Shown: piece after piece, positions 33,028 through 43,200 of the stretch
How positions within the stretch are numbered: position 1 is the stretch's first letter
Layout of the letters: every line of letters begins with the position of its first letter
NCBI GenBank assembly: GCA_033762315.1
Contig: JANRLS010000151.1
Location: forward strand, 1 to 64,000
Direction: 5' to 3'
Length of the DNA stretch: 64,000 bases
Origin: CAYLLN01 sp033762315
Lineage (GTDB): Bacteria > Planctomycetota > Planctomycetia > Pirellulales > Pirellulaceae
Position numbers and translations under genes: made by a program
The notes under the pieces: generated by a model
Seen by the model: the letters and a program-made list of their open reading frames with translations, nothing else
Database searches by the model: none
What the model was told of the DNA's origin: nothing

Positions 33028-34410
33028 TTACTTGGCAGGCGAGACGCCTGCTCCATGGAGTTCCTGCCACAAGTGGGCGCTGGCCCGAATTCCGCGGTGG
33101 AAATCGGCCAGGCAGAATTTTTCGTTGGGGCTGTGGGTGTTGTCGTCGTCCAGGCCCCAACCCAAGAGCAGCGTATCGACGCCGAGCGATTCGCGGAAGT
33201 TCGTAACGATCGGGATCGAGCCCCCCTCGCGAATGAACGCCGGCTCCCTGCCGAAGCCCTGCGTGATTGCTCGCGAGGCGGCAGCGACATACGGGCTGTC
33301 GAGCGGAACCACCACCCCCGGCGAGCCGTGGCCGATGTTGACTTCAAGCTCGATCCCCGCCGGGCAGCGGCTTTGCAGGAATAGCCGCAGCGCCGCCCCG
33401 ATTTTGCCGGGATCTTGCCGGGGAACGAGGCGAAAGCTCGCCTTGGCGGTGGCTCGCGCCTGAATGGCCGACTTGGCGACCTTTTCCCCCGCGTGGAAGG
33501 CGAGCACGTCATAAGTCGGCCGGGCCCAGCGCCGTTCGAGCGTCGAAAAGCCCTCTTCTCCCGCCAGCGCGATCACACCAATTTGCTGCTTGAACTTGTC
33601 GTCCGAAAAGGGGAGCGCGGCGAGCTGCTGGCGTTCCAGCTCGCTGAGCGGCGTCACATCGTCGTAAAAACCGGGCACCTGAATGTGCCCTTGCTCGTCA
33701 ATCAGGCTCGCCAGCAGTTTGCAGAGGGCATTGACCGGATTCGCCACCGCTCCGCCGAAGGTGCCGCTGTGCAGGTCTTGCCGCGGACCCTTAGCCACCA
33801 CCTCGAACCACAGTCCGCCCCGCAGTCCATAGGTAATCGCCGGCTGGCCGGGGCCGAACTGCGAAGTGTCGCTGATCACGGCGATGTCGCTGGCCAGCTT
33901 CGCTTTCGCCTCCGGCTTCTTAAGATAGTCGTATAAACCCTGGCTGCCGACTTCTTCCTCTCCCTCGATAGCGAATTTCAGTTGTACAGGCAGCTCGCCG
34001 CGAGTGGCCAGCCAAGCCCGCGTGCTGAAGAGGTGCGTCAGCATCTGTCCTTTGTCGTCGGTTGCGCCGCGGGCGTAGATGTTGCCGTTGCGTTTCGTCG
34101 GCTCGAAGGGCGGGCTGATCCACTGGTCCAGCGGCTCGACCGGCTGCACGTCGTAATGGCCATAGACCAGCACCGTCGGCTGGCCGGGGATTTTCGGCGT
34201 CTCGGCATAAACGAGTGGCTGGCCAATCGTTTCGATCAACTCGGCCGCCAGCCCCATGCCGCGAAACTGGGCGGCGACCCAGTCGGCCGCGCGGCGCACG
34301 TCGACGTGGCGGGCCGTGTCGGCACTAATGCTGGGAATTCGCAGCAGCCCCGCCAGCTCGTCCTCGAACTGGCCAGCGTGGGCGGCAAGATAGGCGTCGA
34401 TATCGTCCAT
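33028..34410 (-). CDS. M20-family dipeptidase
   Basis: A 460-residue zinc dipeptidase. Metal-site text appears in order: VLVYGHYDVQPVEP (His and Asp), RGATDDKGQMLTH (bridging Asp), IEGEEEVGSQG (catalytic Glu and metal Glu), AVISDTSQFGPGQPAITYGLRG and the dimerisation domain from about residue 200. The family hydrolyses dipeptides or N-acyl amino acids in the cytoplasm. ATG 34410 begins MDDIDAYLAAH. The last residues (AGVSPAK) are encoded by a palindromic repeat that also occurs at 57554-57611, so the C-terminus appears altered by repeat insertion. Confidence 0.92.
   Translation of the reverse strand: MDDIDAYLAAHAGQFEDELAGLLRIPSISADTARHVDVRRAADWVAAQFRGMGLAAELIETIGQPLVYAETPKIPGQPTVLVYGHYDVQPVEPLDQWISPPFEPTKRNGNIYARGATDDKGQMLTHLFSTRAWLATRGELPVQLKFAIEGEEEVGSQGLYDYLKKPEAKAKLASDIAVISDTSQFGPGQPAITYGLRGGLWFEVVAKGPRQDLHSGTFGGAVANPVNALCKLLASLIDEQGHIQVPGFYDDVTPLSELERQQLAALPFSDDKFKQQIGVIALAGEEGFSTLERRWARPTYDVLAFHAGEKVAKSAIQARATAKASFRLVPRQDPGKIGAALRLFLQSRCPAGIELEVNIGHGSPGVVVPLDSPYVAAASRAITQGFGREPAFIREGGSIPIVTNFRESLGVDTLLLGWGLDDDNTHSPNEKFCLADFHRGIRASAHLWQELHGAGVSPAK
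33034..33052 (-). repeat. GGCAGGCGAGACGCCTGC palindromic repeat inside a gene end
   Basis: The 19 bases GGCAGGCGAGACGCCTGCT differ at one end base from the arms at 57554-57572 and 57593-57611. Here it forms the last codons of the dipeptidase gene on the minus strand. Confidence 0.75.
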
Positions 34411-34598
34411 AGTGCTTGGATTCGGCAATTCGTTTAACGGCAAGCCGGAGGCGACTGCGTCCGTCGGACGCGAAACACGGTCGCCATCGACTTGCCGTTC
34501 AAGGAGGCAGGTTTCGGCGTTTCGCGCCCCGCAATATAATGTGGTGCTGCGAAGTCGCCTATCGTGGATTGTTGGAGTCGCCGCCAGGAGCACCGTCC

Positions 34599-34964
34599 GT
34601 GAGCCAAAAATCCGCCGTCGCCGAGCCGGAAGTCGAGGAAGAACCCCAAGAGAAGCGCAAGCCGACCTCCAAAAAGAAGCCCCCCAAGCGGCAGCCGCGG
34701 TACCATGTCATCCTCTGGAACGACGACGATCATTCGTACGACTACGTCATCGCGATGATGCAGAAGCTGTTCGGCCACGAGAAGGAAAAGGGGTTCAAGA
34801 TCGCCAAAGAGGTCGATTCGCAAGGGCGGGCCGTCTGCCTCACCACCACGCTCGAGCACGCCGAACTGAAGCGCGACCAGATCCACGCCTTCGGCCCCGA
34901 CAAGCTGATTAGCCGCTGCAAAGGCTCGATGAGCGCGACGATTGAAGCGGAAACGGGGGGGTGA
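34599..34964 (+). CDS. clpS: ATP-dependent Clp protease adaptor ClpS
   Basis: A 121-residue ClpS, which binds N-degron substrates and hands them to ClpA or ClpC. The disordered N-terminus (residues 1-33) is Lys/Glu/Pro-rich. The core begins RYHVILWNDDDHSYDYVI (NDDDHS at 41-46 is the N-degron pocket signature, usually NDDxT), followed by MMQKLFGHEKEKGFKIAKEVD and GRAVCLTTTLEHAELKRDQIHAFG. GTG 34599 with AGGAG about 9 bases upstream is the likely start. Earlier in-frame ATGs lie in sequence with no ClpS character. No clpA/clpC is nearby. Confidence 0.88.
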   Translation: MSQKSAVAEPEVEEEPQEKRKPTSKKKPPKRQPRYHVILWNDDDHSYDYVIAMMQKLFGHEKEKGFKIAKEVDSQGRAVCLTTTLEHAELKRDQIHAFGPDKLISRCKGSMSATIEAETGG

Positions 34965-34991
34965 ATGTTGCTCCAAATCAGAATAGCCATC

Positions 34992-35159
34992 ATGGATCAG
35001 AACCCATACCAGCCATCAATCGTCGCAAGCAATCCCGTTCGTCGTCGGAGAAAGGTCAATTGGCTACTCGTCGTCATCGTTACTTGGTTCGGGATGGGTC
35101 TATTGGCGATTGGATGGCGTTGGCTGTGCATGGCTTTCGACATGCCCATCGGCGACTAG
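34992..35159 (+). CDS. tiny single-pass membrane protein
   Basis: A 55-residue product: MDQNPYQPSIVASNPV, a basic patch (RRRRK), then a membrane helix (VNWLLVVIVTWFGMGLLAIGWRWLCMAF). Small proteins starting with NPYxP and carrying membrane helices are frequent in planctomycetes, which is the main support. The ribosome site is weak. It lies between clpS and mtaB, 27 bases after clpS. An in-frame ATG at 34965 would add 9 residues. Confidence 0.5.
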   Translation: MDQNPYQPSIVASNPVRRRRKVNWLLVVIVTWFGMGLLAIGWRWLCMAFDMPIGD

Positions 35160-35190
35160 CTGCAAAGTAAAATTTTCACACGCCCACTCC

Positions 35191-36492
35191 ATGCCCGCCA
35201 CCCTCAAAACCCTGACCCTTGGCTGCAAGGTCAACCAGTACGAAACCGAACTGGTTCGCGAGGGGCTGGCGCGTATCGGGTATGCGGATGCAACCGAGGG
35301 GGAAGCGGCCGATCTGTGCGTGGTGAATACCTGCACGGTCACGGCCGAAGGGGACAGCAAAAGCCGCCATGCGATTCGCAAACTGGCGCGCGAGAACCCG
35401 GCGGCGCGGATCGTGGTGATGGGTTGCTATGCGACCCGCGCGCCGGAAGAAGTGGCCCGGCTGCCGAACGTCGTCGAGGTGCTGACCGACAAGCGGGAAA
35501 TTCCCGATCTTCTGGGCCGCTTCGGCGTGCTCGACGTGCCGACGGGCATTTCGCGGTTCGCGGGCCACCACCGGGCGTATGTGAAGGTGCAGGACGGCTG
35601 CCTGCTGCGGTGCAGCTACTGCATCATTCCGCATGTCCGCCCCAACGTCAGCAGTCGCCCGCCGGAGCACATCCTGGACGAAGTGCGGCGGCTGGTCGAT
35701 AACGGCTTTCGCGAGATCGTGCTGACCGGCGTCCACCTGGGGCATTACGGCGTCGAAGGGAACTGGAACAAACCCAAGGACGACTGGCTGCGGCTTTCGA
35801 CCCTCGTGCGGCAGATCGCCACGCTGCCGGGCGAGTTCCGTGTCCGCCTTTCCAGCATTGAGGCGACGGAAGTCACCCGCGAGCTACTCGCCGTGATGGC
35901 CGAGTTTCCCAGCCGCATCGCCCCGCACCTGCACATTTGCCTGCAAAGCGGCAGCGACGCGGTGCTGCGCCGCATGCGCCGCCGCTGGGGGAGCCGGCTG
36001 TTCATCGACCGCTGCCGCCTGGTCCGCGAGACGCTCGATAACCCGGCGATCACCACCGACATCATCGTCGGCTTTCCCGGCGAAACCGAGGCCGATTTCG
36101 CCGCCACCTGCCGCGTGGCCCGCGAGTGCGGCTTCTCGAAAATCCACAGTTTCTCGTTCAGCCCCCGCCGCGGCACCCCCGCCGCCGAGATGCCCGCGCA
36201 AGTCCCCCCTCAAACCAAAGCCGAGCGCAGTGCCCGCCTGGCCGAAGTCGAAGCCGATCTCCGCGCCGCCTATTTCCGCAGCCTCCTGGGCCGCCCCCTG
36301 ACCGTGCTGATCGAAGGCCAAACCCTCGCCGGTCACTGGGCCGGAACCAGTTGCCGGTATGCCCAAGTCGAGCTACCGGGTGCGAACGTGGCGGAATGGA
36401 CGCTGGTTCCCGCGACGATCACCCGCATTTCCGCGGATGCCACGCGGCTCGAAGGGAAACTCTCAACTGCCCCGATCCCGCCTCGTAGCTAG
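35191..36492 (+). CDS. mtaB: tRNA t6A37 methylthiotransferase MtaB
   Basis: A 433-residue radical-SAM methylthiotransferase. The N-terminal MTTase domain has Cys12 (TLGCKVNQYE), Cys48 (NTCTVT) and Cys79 (MGCYAT), ligating the auxiliary cluster. The radical SAM motif is Cys137, Cys141 and Cys144 in GCLLRCSYCIIPHVRP. Further marks are EIVLTGVHLGHYG, LHICLQSGSDAVLRRMRR and TDIIVGFPGETEADF, and a C-terminal TRAM-like part. The GCKVNQYE and VHLG text points to MtaB (ms2t6A synthesis) rather than MiaB or RimO. ATG 35191 is a few bases after the small membrane gene. Confidence 0.93.
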   Translation: MPATLKTLTLGCKVNQYETELVREGLARIGYADATEGEAADLCVVNTCTVTAEGDSKSRHAIRKLARENPAARIVVMGCYATRAPEEVARLPNVVEVLTDKREIPDLLGRFGVLDVPTGISRFAGHHRAYVKVQDGCLLRCSYCIIPHVRPNVSSRPPEHILDEVRRLVDNGFREIVLTGVHLGHYGVEGNWNKPKDDWLRLSTLVRQIATLPGEFRVRLSSIEATEVTRELLAVMAEFPSRIAPHLHICLQSGSDAVLRRMRRRWGSRLFIDRCRLVRETLDNPAITTDIIVGFPGETEADFAATCRVARECGFSKIHSFSFSPRRGTPAAEMPAQVPPQTKAERSARLAEVEADLRAAYFRSLLGRPLTVLIEGQTLAGHWAGTSCRYAQVELPGANVAEWTLVPATITRISADATRLEGKLSTAPIPPRS

Positions 36493-36554
36493 CGCTGAGG
36501 AGTTGCCCTCAAGAGCCGGTCCTGTCGGCCTGCTTCAGAAGCCTCGCCGTCCGA

Positions 36555-36572
36555 CCCCAGCTTGAACTGGGG
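36555..36572. terminator. candidate bidirectional terminator stem
   Basis: CCCCAG (36555-36560) and CTGGGG (36567-36572) form a perfect 6-base stem with a 6-base loop, between the ends of the convergent mtaB and alaS genes. It has no clear T-run, so confidence is low. Confidence 0.3.
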
Positions 36573-36578
36573 CAAATG

Positions 36579-39386
36579 CTACGCCCCCAGCATCCCCTTC
36601 GCCACCTCGCGGGCTTTCAAGAGCGCCTCGGGCAGCTTTTCGGGCTGCTTGCCGCCGGCTTGGGCGAGGTCGGGCTTGCCGCCGCCGCCGCCGCCAACGA
36701 TGGGGGCCACGTCGCGGACCCAGTTGCCGGCACTGACCCCCTTCTCGACAAGCTCGCGCGAGACGCCGGCGACGAGGACAACTTTGCCCTCCCCTTCGGT
36801 CGTGGCGAGGAAGATGGCGGAGGGGGCGATCTTCTTGCGAATCTGGTCGATCAGTTGCCGCATCAGATTGGCGTTGGCACTTGGCGCTTCGGCGACGATC
36901 ACCGTCGCCCCGGCGATGGTCTCGGCCTTGGCGAGCAGGCTCTCGGCCGAGAGTTCGCCCGAAGCGGCCCGGTTCAGGAGCTGCCGTTTGAGCTCGGTGA
37001 CTTCGGCCAGCATGGTTTGCACACGGGCCGGGGCATCGAACGGGGCGACGTTCAGCGCGCGGGCGGCGTCGCGCAGGGCCGTTTTGATGGCGGAGGCGTC
37101 GGGACGGTGGTCGGTGGCCAGTTTGGGAACCGCCGGCGGATCGTCGGGCGTTTTGCCGCCGCCGGCCAGGGCCTTTTTCAGGTCGCGGACGTGCGTCGCC
37201 AGGCGCTTGACGGCCGCGGCCACCTCGGCCAGCCCCACGTTCAGGGCCAGGGCGATGTCGGTCAGGGCCTGCTGCGTTTGCGAAATGTGCTCCTGGGCCT
37301 TGGCCCCGGTCAGGGCCGTGATCCGCCGCGTGCCGGCCGCGACCCCTTCCTCGGAAATGATCTCGAGCGCGCTGACTTCACCGGTATTATCCAGGTGCGT
37401 GCCGCCGCACAGTTCGCGGCTGAAGGTTCCCATGCTGACCATGCGGGCCGGGTCGGGATACTTTTCGCCGAATAGCATCATCGCGCCCGCCGCACGGGCC
37501 TCGCTCAGCGGGACGAACTTCCAGTTGATCGGCTCGCCGGCGGCGACGCGCTCGGCCACGTCGCGCTCGATCGCGGCCAGTTTGTCGGCCTCGACCGGCG
37601 CGGGGTTGCCGAAGTCGAACCGGAGCCAATCCTCCTCGACCTTCGAGCCCATCTGGTGGGTCTCTTTGCCCAGATTCTTTTGCAGGGCGTATTGCAGGAT
37701 GTGCGTCGCCGAGTGGGCTCGGCGAATCCCTTGCCGGCGGTCCTTATCGACGCGGGCCATCACTTTCGCCCCGGCCTTCATCGTCCCTTTCACGAGGTGG
37801 CCGGAATGGACGATCAAATCGCCGTCCTTTTGGGTATCGGTCACGCAGAACTCGAAGTTGTCGCCGACAATTACACCGGTATCGCCCACCTGGCCGCCGG
37901 ATTCGGCATAGAAGGGGGAGCGGTCGAGCACAACCTGCACAGGATTTTCGTGGCCGATTTCGGTGAGCGTATCGAGCAGATGGTCTTGCGCCACGATGCC
38001 GCGGATTTCGGCGGCGGCTTCGGTTCCTTCGTAGGCGAGGAACTCGGTGGTTTTGAGGGCCTTTTTCAAGGCTTCGAGCGGACCGGTTTTGAAGACGACA
38101 TCCGCGATCTTGCCCGACTTTTCACCATGCTCTTCCATCGCCTTCCGATAGCCGTCCCAGTCGAACGCGAGGTTGAGTTCGGCCGCCATTGTCTCGACCA
38201 TTTCGGGGGGCACGCCGTAGGTCGTATAGAGATCGGCCGCGTCGCCGCCGGCGACAATGACCCGATTGGCCGACTGCATCTCCTTGAACATCTTGTTGAT
38301 CCGGTCAAGCCCCGCGCCGACCGTGCCGAAGAAGGTGGTCTCTTCAGCGGTGATCCCCTTCTGCACGCGCTCGATGGTGTCGCCCAATTCCGGATAGGGA
38401 ACCTGCATCATCTCGGCAACTTTGGGGACAAGCTGAAACAGGAACGGGTCGCGGAGGCCCATTTGATAGCCGTCGAGGACCGCGCGGCGCAAGAGGCGGC
38501 GAATGACATACCTTTCCCGGTTAGGTCCCGGCAGCACATTTTCATGCACCGCAAATGTGCAGGCCCGGACGTGGTCGGCGATGCGGCGGAGGCGGCGGCC
38601 GTTGTCGCTGGCCGGGTCGTATTTAACGCCGACCACTTCGCCGGCCGCTTCGACGAGGGGGCGGAGGATGTCGATGTGGTAGTTGGTTTCGACCCCCTGC
38701 ATGACAGCGGCCATCCGCTCGAGGCCCATGCCGGTGTCGATGTTCTTGCTGGGCAAGGGCCGCAGGTTGTTCGGCGGGTCGCCGACGCGGTTGAACTGCG
38801 TGAAAACGAGGTTCCAAATTTCGACTGACTTGCCGCCGCCGGGGGGGTGGTAGTAGATCTCGCTGCACGGACCGCAGACGCCGTCGGGCCCCTGGCTGGG
38901 GGCGCTCGCCGGCCAGAAGTTGTCGGCTTCGTCCATCCGCTCGATGCGGTTCACCGCCAGGCCTATGTCTTTATTCCAAATGCCGGCGGCTTCGTCATCG
39001 TCGAGATAGACGGTGACCGTCAGGCGGCTGGGGTCGAGGGCGAACCACCTCTTATCGGTGAGCAGTTCCCAGGCCCAGTGGATGGCGTCGCGCTTGAAAT
39101 AGTCGCCGAAGCTGAAATTGCCCAGCATCTCGAAGAAGGTATGGTGATAGGCGGTGCGACCGACGTTGTCGATGTCGCCGGTGCGGAGGCACTTCTGGCA
39201 GGTGGTGGCCCGCGTGAATTCGAGCTTCACCTTACCGAGAAAGTGGTCCTTGAACTGGTTCATGCCGGCGGGCGTGAACAGGACCGAGGGATCCCACCGC
39301 GGTACGAGCACGTCGCTCGGTTTCTTCGTGTGCCCTTTCGATTGAAAGAAGGCGAGATACTTTTCGCGGATTTCGTCGGTCTTCAT
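36579..39386 (-). CDS. alaS: alanyl-tRNA synthetase
   Basis: A 935-residue AlaRS. The N-terminal class II catalytic core has FQSKGHTKKPSDVLVPRWDPSVLFTPAGMNQF, ATTCQKCLRTGDIDNVGRTAYHHTFFEMLGNFSFGDYFK and GMGLERMAAVMQG. The editing domain has the zinc-site pair HSATH and CGGTH. The C-terminal domain holds a coiled coil and the final Gly-rich C-Ala region (IVGGGGGGKPDLAQAGG). Slightly longer than E. coli AlaRS (876), with inserts near TAEETTFFGTV and in the region following the editing domain. Monocistronic. Confidence 0.96.
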   Translation of the reverse strand: MKTDEIREKYLAFFQSKGHTKKPSDVLVPRWDPSVLFTPAGMNQFKDHFLGKVKLEFTRATTCQKCLRTGDIDNVGRTAYHHTFFEMLGNFSFGDYFKRDAIHWAWELLTDKRWFALDPSRLTVTVYLDDDEAAGIWNKDIGLAVNRIERMDEADNFWPASAPSQGPDGVCGPCSEIYYHPPGGGKSVEIWNLVFTQFNRVGDPPNNLRPLPSKNIDTGMGLERMAAVMQGVETNYHIDILRPLVEAAGEVVGVKYDPASDNGRRLRRIADHVRACTFAVHENVLPGPNRERYVIRRLLRRAVLDGYQMGLRDPFLFQLVPKVAEMMQVPYPELGDTIERVQKGITAEETTFFGTVGAGLDRINKMFKEMQSANRVIVAGGDAADLYTTYGVPPEMVETMAAELNLAFDWDGYRKAMEEHGEKSGKIADVVFKTGPLEALKKALKTTEFLAYEGTEAAAEIRGIVAQDHLLDTLTEIGHENPVQVVLDRSPFYAESGGQVGDTGVIVGDNFEFCVTDTQKDGDLIVHSGHLVKGTMKAGAKVMARVDKDRRQGIRRAHSATHILQYALQKNLGKETHQMGSKVEEDWLRFDFGNPAPVEADKLAAIERDVAERVAAGEPINWKFVPLSEARAAGAMMLFGEKYPDPARMVSMGTFSRELCGGTHLDNTGEVSALEIISEEGVAAGTRRITALTGAKAQEHISQTQQALTDIALALNVGLAEVAAAVKRLATHVRDLKKALAGGGKTPDDPPAVPKLATDHRPDASAIKTALRDAARALNVAPFDAPARVQTMLAEVTELKRQLLNRAASGELSAESLLAKAETIAGATVIVAEAPSANANLMRQLIDQIRKKIAPSAIFLATTEGEGKVVLVAGVSRELVEKGVSAGNWVRDVAPIVGGGGGGKPDLAQAGGKQPEKLPEALLKAREVAKGMLGA

Positions 39387-39551
39387 GGCGATCCAGGGGT
39401 GCTAAATTCGGGTCCATCCACATGCCGGTAATCATACCGGCATGAGCAAAAACCGGATAGACGAGCGGGGGGGAGCCGCTGACACCTGCAGGGCGGAATC
39501 GTTCACCCGGTCCCCAGACCGGCCCGGCCAGATGTTTGCTCGCGAGCGTGC

Positions 39552-39579
39552 GAATCGACTAAGATAAGGGAGTCGATTC
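39552..39579 (+). promoter_or_regulatory. perfect 9-base inverted repeat upstream of the sigma-factor gene
   Basis: GAATCGACT (39552-39560) and AGTCGATTC (39571-39579), spacer of 10 bases, ending 31 bases before the ATG. A weak -10-like TAAGAT (39560-39565) falls in the spacer. It could be an operator for a dimeric regulator or an RNA hairpin near the ribosome site. Confidence 0.5.
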
Positions 39580-39610
39580 CTACCCGCCTGCCACGCACCC
39601 CGCCGACCGC

Positions 39611-40249
39611 ATGGATTCGCTTCCCCGCCCGACCAGCGCTCTCGACAGCGCGGCGTTTGCCGCCAGCGATGCGCCATTCGTCGCGGCGCGCGATGCCGAT
39701 GCCGAGGCGCATCGCAACCTGGTGGCGGCTGCTCAGCGGGGAGACAACCAGGCTTTCGGCGCGCTCATCGGCGTCTATCAGAACACGGTGTACGCCTTTT
39801 TGCGGGCTCGGCTGCTGGAGCCGGCCGATGCCGAGGATTTGTGCCAAGAGGTTTTTTTGCGGTGCTATTTGGGGCGGGAAAAGCTGAGCCGAGCGACGAC
39901 GGTCGGCTCGTGGCTGATTGGCATCGCTCGGAACTTATTGCGCGAGCACGTGCGGCGAATTAACCGTCGGCGCGAAGTGGCCTGGACCGAACTCTGCCTG
40001 GAACTCGACGCCCTCGCCAGCGAGCATGAAGCGGCCTACGACGAGGCGCTCGTGCATTTGCCTCACTGCCTCGATTCGCTGGGGGAAAGCGCTCGCGAGG
40101 CGATCGAAATGCGCTATCGCAATCAGCTGCGGATGGCGGCGATTGCCGAGCGACTGAAGCGGAGCGAGGGGGCGGTCAAGCTGCTGGTGCATCGAGCACG
40201 CGCCGCATTGCGTCATTGCCTGGATCGCAAACTGAAGAAGCCGACATGA
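39611..40249 (+). CDS. ECF-like RNA polymerase sigma factor
   Basis: A 212-residue sigma-70-family factor. Region 2 is at about residues 46-117 (FGALIGVYQNTVYAFLRARLLEPADAEDLCQEVFLRCYL, then SWLIGIARNLLREHVRR), and region 4 at about 150-205 (CLDSLGESAREAIEMRY, MAAIAERLKRSEGAVKLLVHRARAALRHCL). No region 3 or 1.1 is evident, as in ECF factors. A 40-residue Ala/Asp-rich N-terminal extension precedes region 2. Its stop overlaps the next gene's start as ATGA, so the two proteins are likely made in a fixed ratio, as for sigma/anti-sigma pairs. Confidence 0.88.
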   Translation: MDSLPRPTSALDSAAFAASDAPFVAARDADAEAHRNLVAAAQRGDNQAFGALIGVYQNTVYAFLRARLLEPADAEDLCQEVFLRCYLGREKLSRATTVGSWLIGIARNLLREHVRRINRRREVAWTELCLELDALASEHEAAYDEALVHLPHCLDSLGESAREAIEMRYRNQLRMAAIAERLKRSEGAVKLLVHRARAALRHCLDRKLKKPT

Positions 40250-43200
40250 CCGATCAGGAGCTTATCGCGCTGCTGGAGCAGAAGACGCCCGACGAGCTTT
40301 CGGCGGACGAGATCGACTTGCTGCGCGCTCGCTTCGCTGAATCGCCCGAGCTGCGCGAAGTGCTGATCGGGCAACTGCGGATGGAGACCTATCTGACGGC
40401 CGCTTTGGGCAAGATCGAGATCACACCGCAGCAAATTGTCGCCCGGGCGCAAAAGCAGGTGCAAAAAAGCTCGGGCACGATCATTGTTCTTGCCCTGCTC
40501 GTGTGCTTGCCTCTCGTGGCGCTCGCGGGTTTCGTGCTCTGGACCGCCGCCCGCCGTCCCGATCAGCCGGGACAGGTTGCTCAAACCGATCCCGCTCGGC
40601 CGATAAGCCCCGATCAGGGTGGTGGCGCTGATCCCGCCGTGCCATCGCAGCCCCATGGGCCAATCGGAACCGATCCCGCGACCACGCCAGTCGAGCCCGG
40701 CTCCGCTGTGCCTTCGCAGCCGACGGGCCCGCTTCCGCCGCCGTGGCAGGCGGTACTCGACGACCAAACCGAACCACCCCCCTTCGCCCAAGTGGCGTTC
40801 CAGCCGTTCGATACCGCCAAGTCGATGCCGCAAGAGGACGACCTGCGGCGGTGGTTTGGTCCCGCGCCAGGGAGCAAGCTGGTGGTTCGCAAGCAAGTGA
40901 CGCGGCAAGGGCCGTGTGGAGCGCTGGATGGCCTCGCACAGCTACTTTGCCCGTGGCTCGCGGATTCGGTCCTGCGACTGGAGTTGGAAAACTACAACCG
41001 GCTACGGATGCACTTTTTCGCGGGCGAAACGGGGGTGACGCTCGTTTATTACGAAGACCAAAGTTATCGCTGGGGAGCTTATGCCACCACTCGCGACCCC
41101 GGCAAGGCTCAGCCAAAAACCTGGGCCCTCGCCAGCACCGACGATGGCCGCGGTCTGCGTAGCGAATTGCGGCACGGCGGGCCCATCGAGCTGCGCCATC
41201 GCGGCGGCGAGCTGATTCTTAGCCGGGGAGACATCGTGCTCCTCGCCGCGCCGCTCGCCGCGCCCCCAACCGAGGTTTTCTTCGAAGGGAAAGCCGCTTT
41301 CGAGGGGATTTCGCTCATCCGGGCCCAAGGCGACCCCCAGCCGCTCCCCGAATTGCCCGTGGTGCTCGACGTACCGCGTCCTGCCGAGTTGCCCTGGACT
41401 TCGAGCAAACCGAAGGTTGCCGAGCCGCAGCTCCTTGACGACGGCGCGGTGCGCCTCGCGGCAAGTAACGCGGCCGAGCGCGTTCACGCCTGGACGCCGC
41501 TCCCCCGGCGGGGCTTGCAAGAGGTGCGGCTGCAGCTGGACGAAGTCACTCCCGGAACCAGCGTCCTGCTGACGTATGAAAAGGGGGAAGCCAAACAACT
41601 TGTGCGGTTCCTGCGCGATCATCGCAGCGGACGCACCTGCGCGCGAATCACCGGCTGGAACGACGAAGCGGCGGGAGAATTCGAGCAGCCCGCTGATAAG
41701 CCCATCGGCACGATCGGCAGTTCGTGCTGGGTCAAGTTCCAGGTGGGCTGCGGACAACTGCGGTGGAGTCTGTCGGTTGATGGAGTGCATTGGGCCGAGC
41801 CCGATTATCCCATCACCAACGCCCCGCCGAATCCGACGGGCCTCGGCATCGAAGTGGTGGCAAAGCGGCCCGACACGAGTCTCGTTTTGCGGCGGATCGT
41901 GATTCGCGAATTGGCGGGCCTGGCGAGTTTGGCCACGGCCGAATTGCGCGAAAAGGCCCCCGCAATGCCACTGGCCACCTCAGCCGGTGCCTGGCTCGCG
42001 GAGGTTCTAGCCGCCCAGCCGGCGGGAGTGCCCACCGCCGAGTGGCTCCGCGCGGCGACGATCCAAACCCTCGGCGCGGGTCCGCCGCCGGAACTAGCCC
42101 ACGCCCTGCTTGAAGGTTTGCTCGACGACATGGCGACCCGTCAGCTTCCCATCGAGGAGCAATCGGCTGCTTTGACCGATGCCATGCGGCTGGTGTGGGA
42201 TTTGCGCGATGGGCAGGCAATGCGGGTGTCGTTGCCCCGGCGGTTTGCGCTGGCGGGCTTGCAAGCGGCACGAACCGAGCAGGCATTGGCGTGGAGTTCG
42301 GTCCGGCGAGCCGCGATGTCGGCCCCGCAGCACACCTATTTGCTGACGCCCCCCGACCTAGAGCGGAGCATCCGGCACGAAGTCGTGCAGCGAGCCAACA
42401 CCCGCCAGCCCGCCGAAACGCTCGCCTTCACGCGGCAAATCCGGCTTTTCGATCAGCAGCGTTTCTCGCCCCTGGTGGATTGGGCCGAGGCGCTGGCCTT
42501 GCGCGATTTGCCAAGCAAGGGGGCGGGGGAAAGCGTTGCCAAGCTCAAGGATGCCTGGCGCGACGCGCTCGTCGAGGAGTTAAGCAAGGAAACCTACAAC
42601 GCGACCACCGAATTGCAAGCGGTCCTCGAAAGCGAAGCCTGGGACGATGCCGCCCGGCTGATAACGTCGATCGATGCGGAGAGCGCGCCGGGAATTGCTC
42701 CGTATCTACGCGACCGGGGGCTCTTGGCGTCGCTTCCCGTGGCGGTGCGGCTGACACTTGAGGATTACCCGCCATTGCGGCAGGCGATGGCAGAGCGGTT
42801 TGGCCCGCTGGCCGGGCTGCGCATCGGTCAGGCGATTGCCGCCGGCGATGCGGCCACGGTCGAAATGGCGGCGATTCAGTTCGCGGGAACCGACGCGGCT
42901 GCCGAGGCCCATCGCTGGCTCGGAGACCGGGCGCTCGCCAGCGGCTGGTTTGACCGGGCGATCGTCGAGTATCGCCGGGCACTGCGGATCGCCCCCGGGC
43001 TCGCGGTCGAAATTGGCCCGCGCATCCGCCTCGCCGCGGCGATGCAGGGACGCGACGAAGGCACTCCTGTTACCAATGAGGTGCGATTCAACGATCTGGC
43101 GCTTAGCGCGACCGAGTTCGAAAAGCTCGTGGGGGAAATGAAAGCCCGTGGCGACCAGGGCCCGCTGGCCGCGGGCCAAAGCAGTTCCGCGCCGGCGGTT

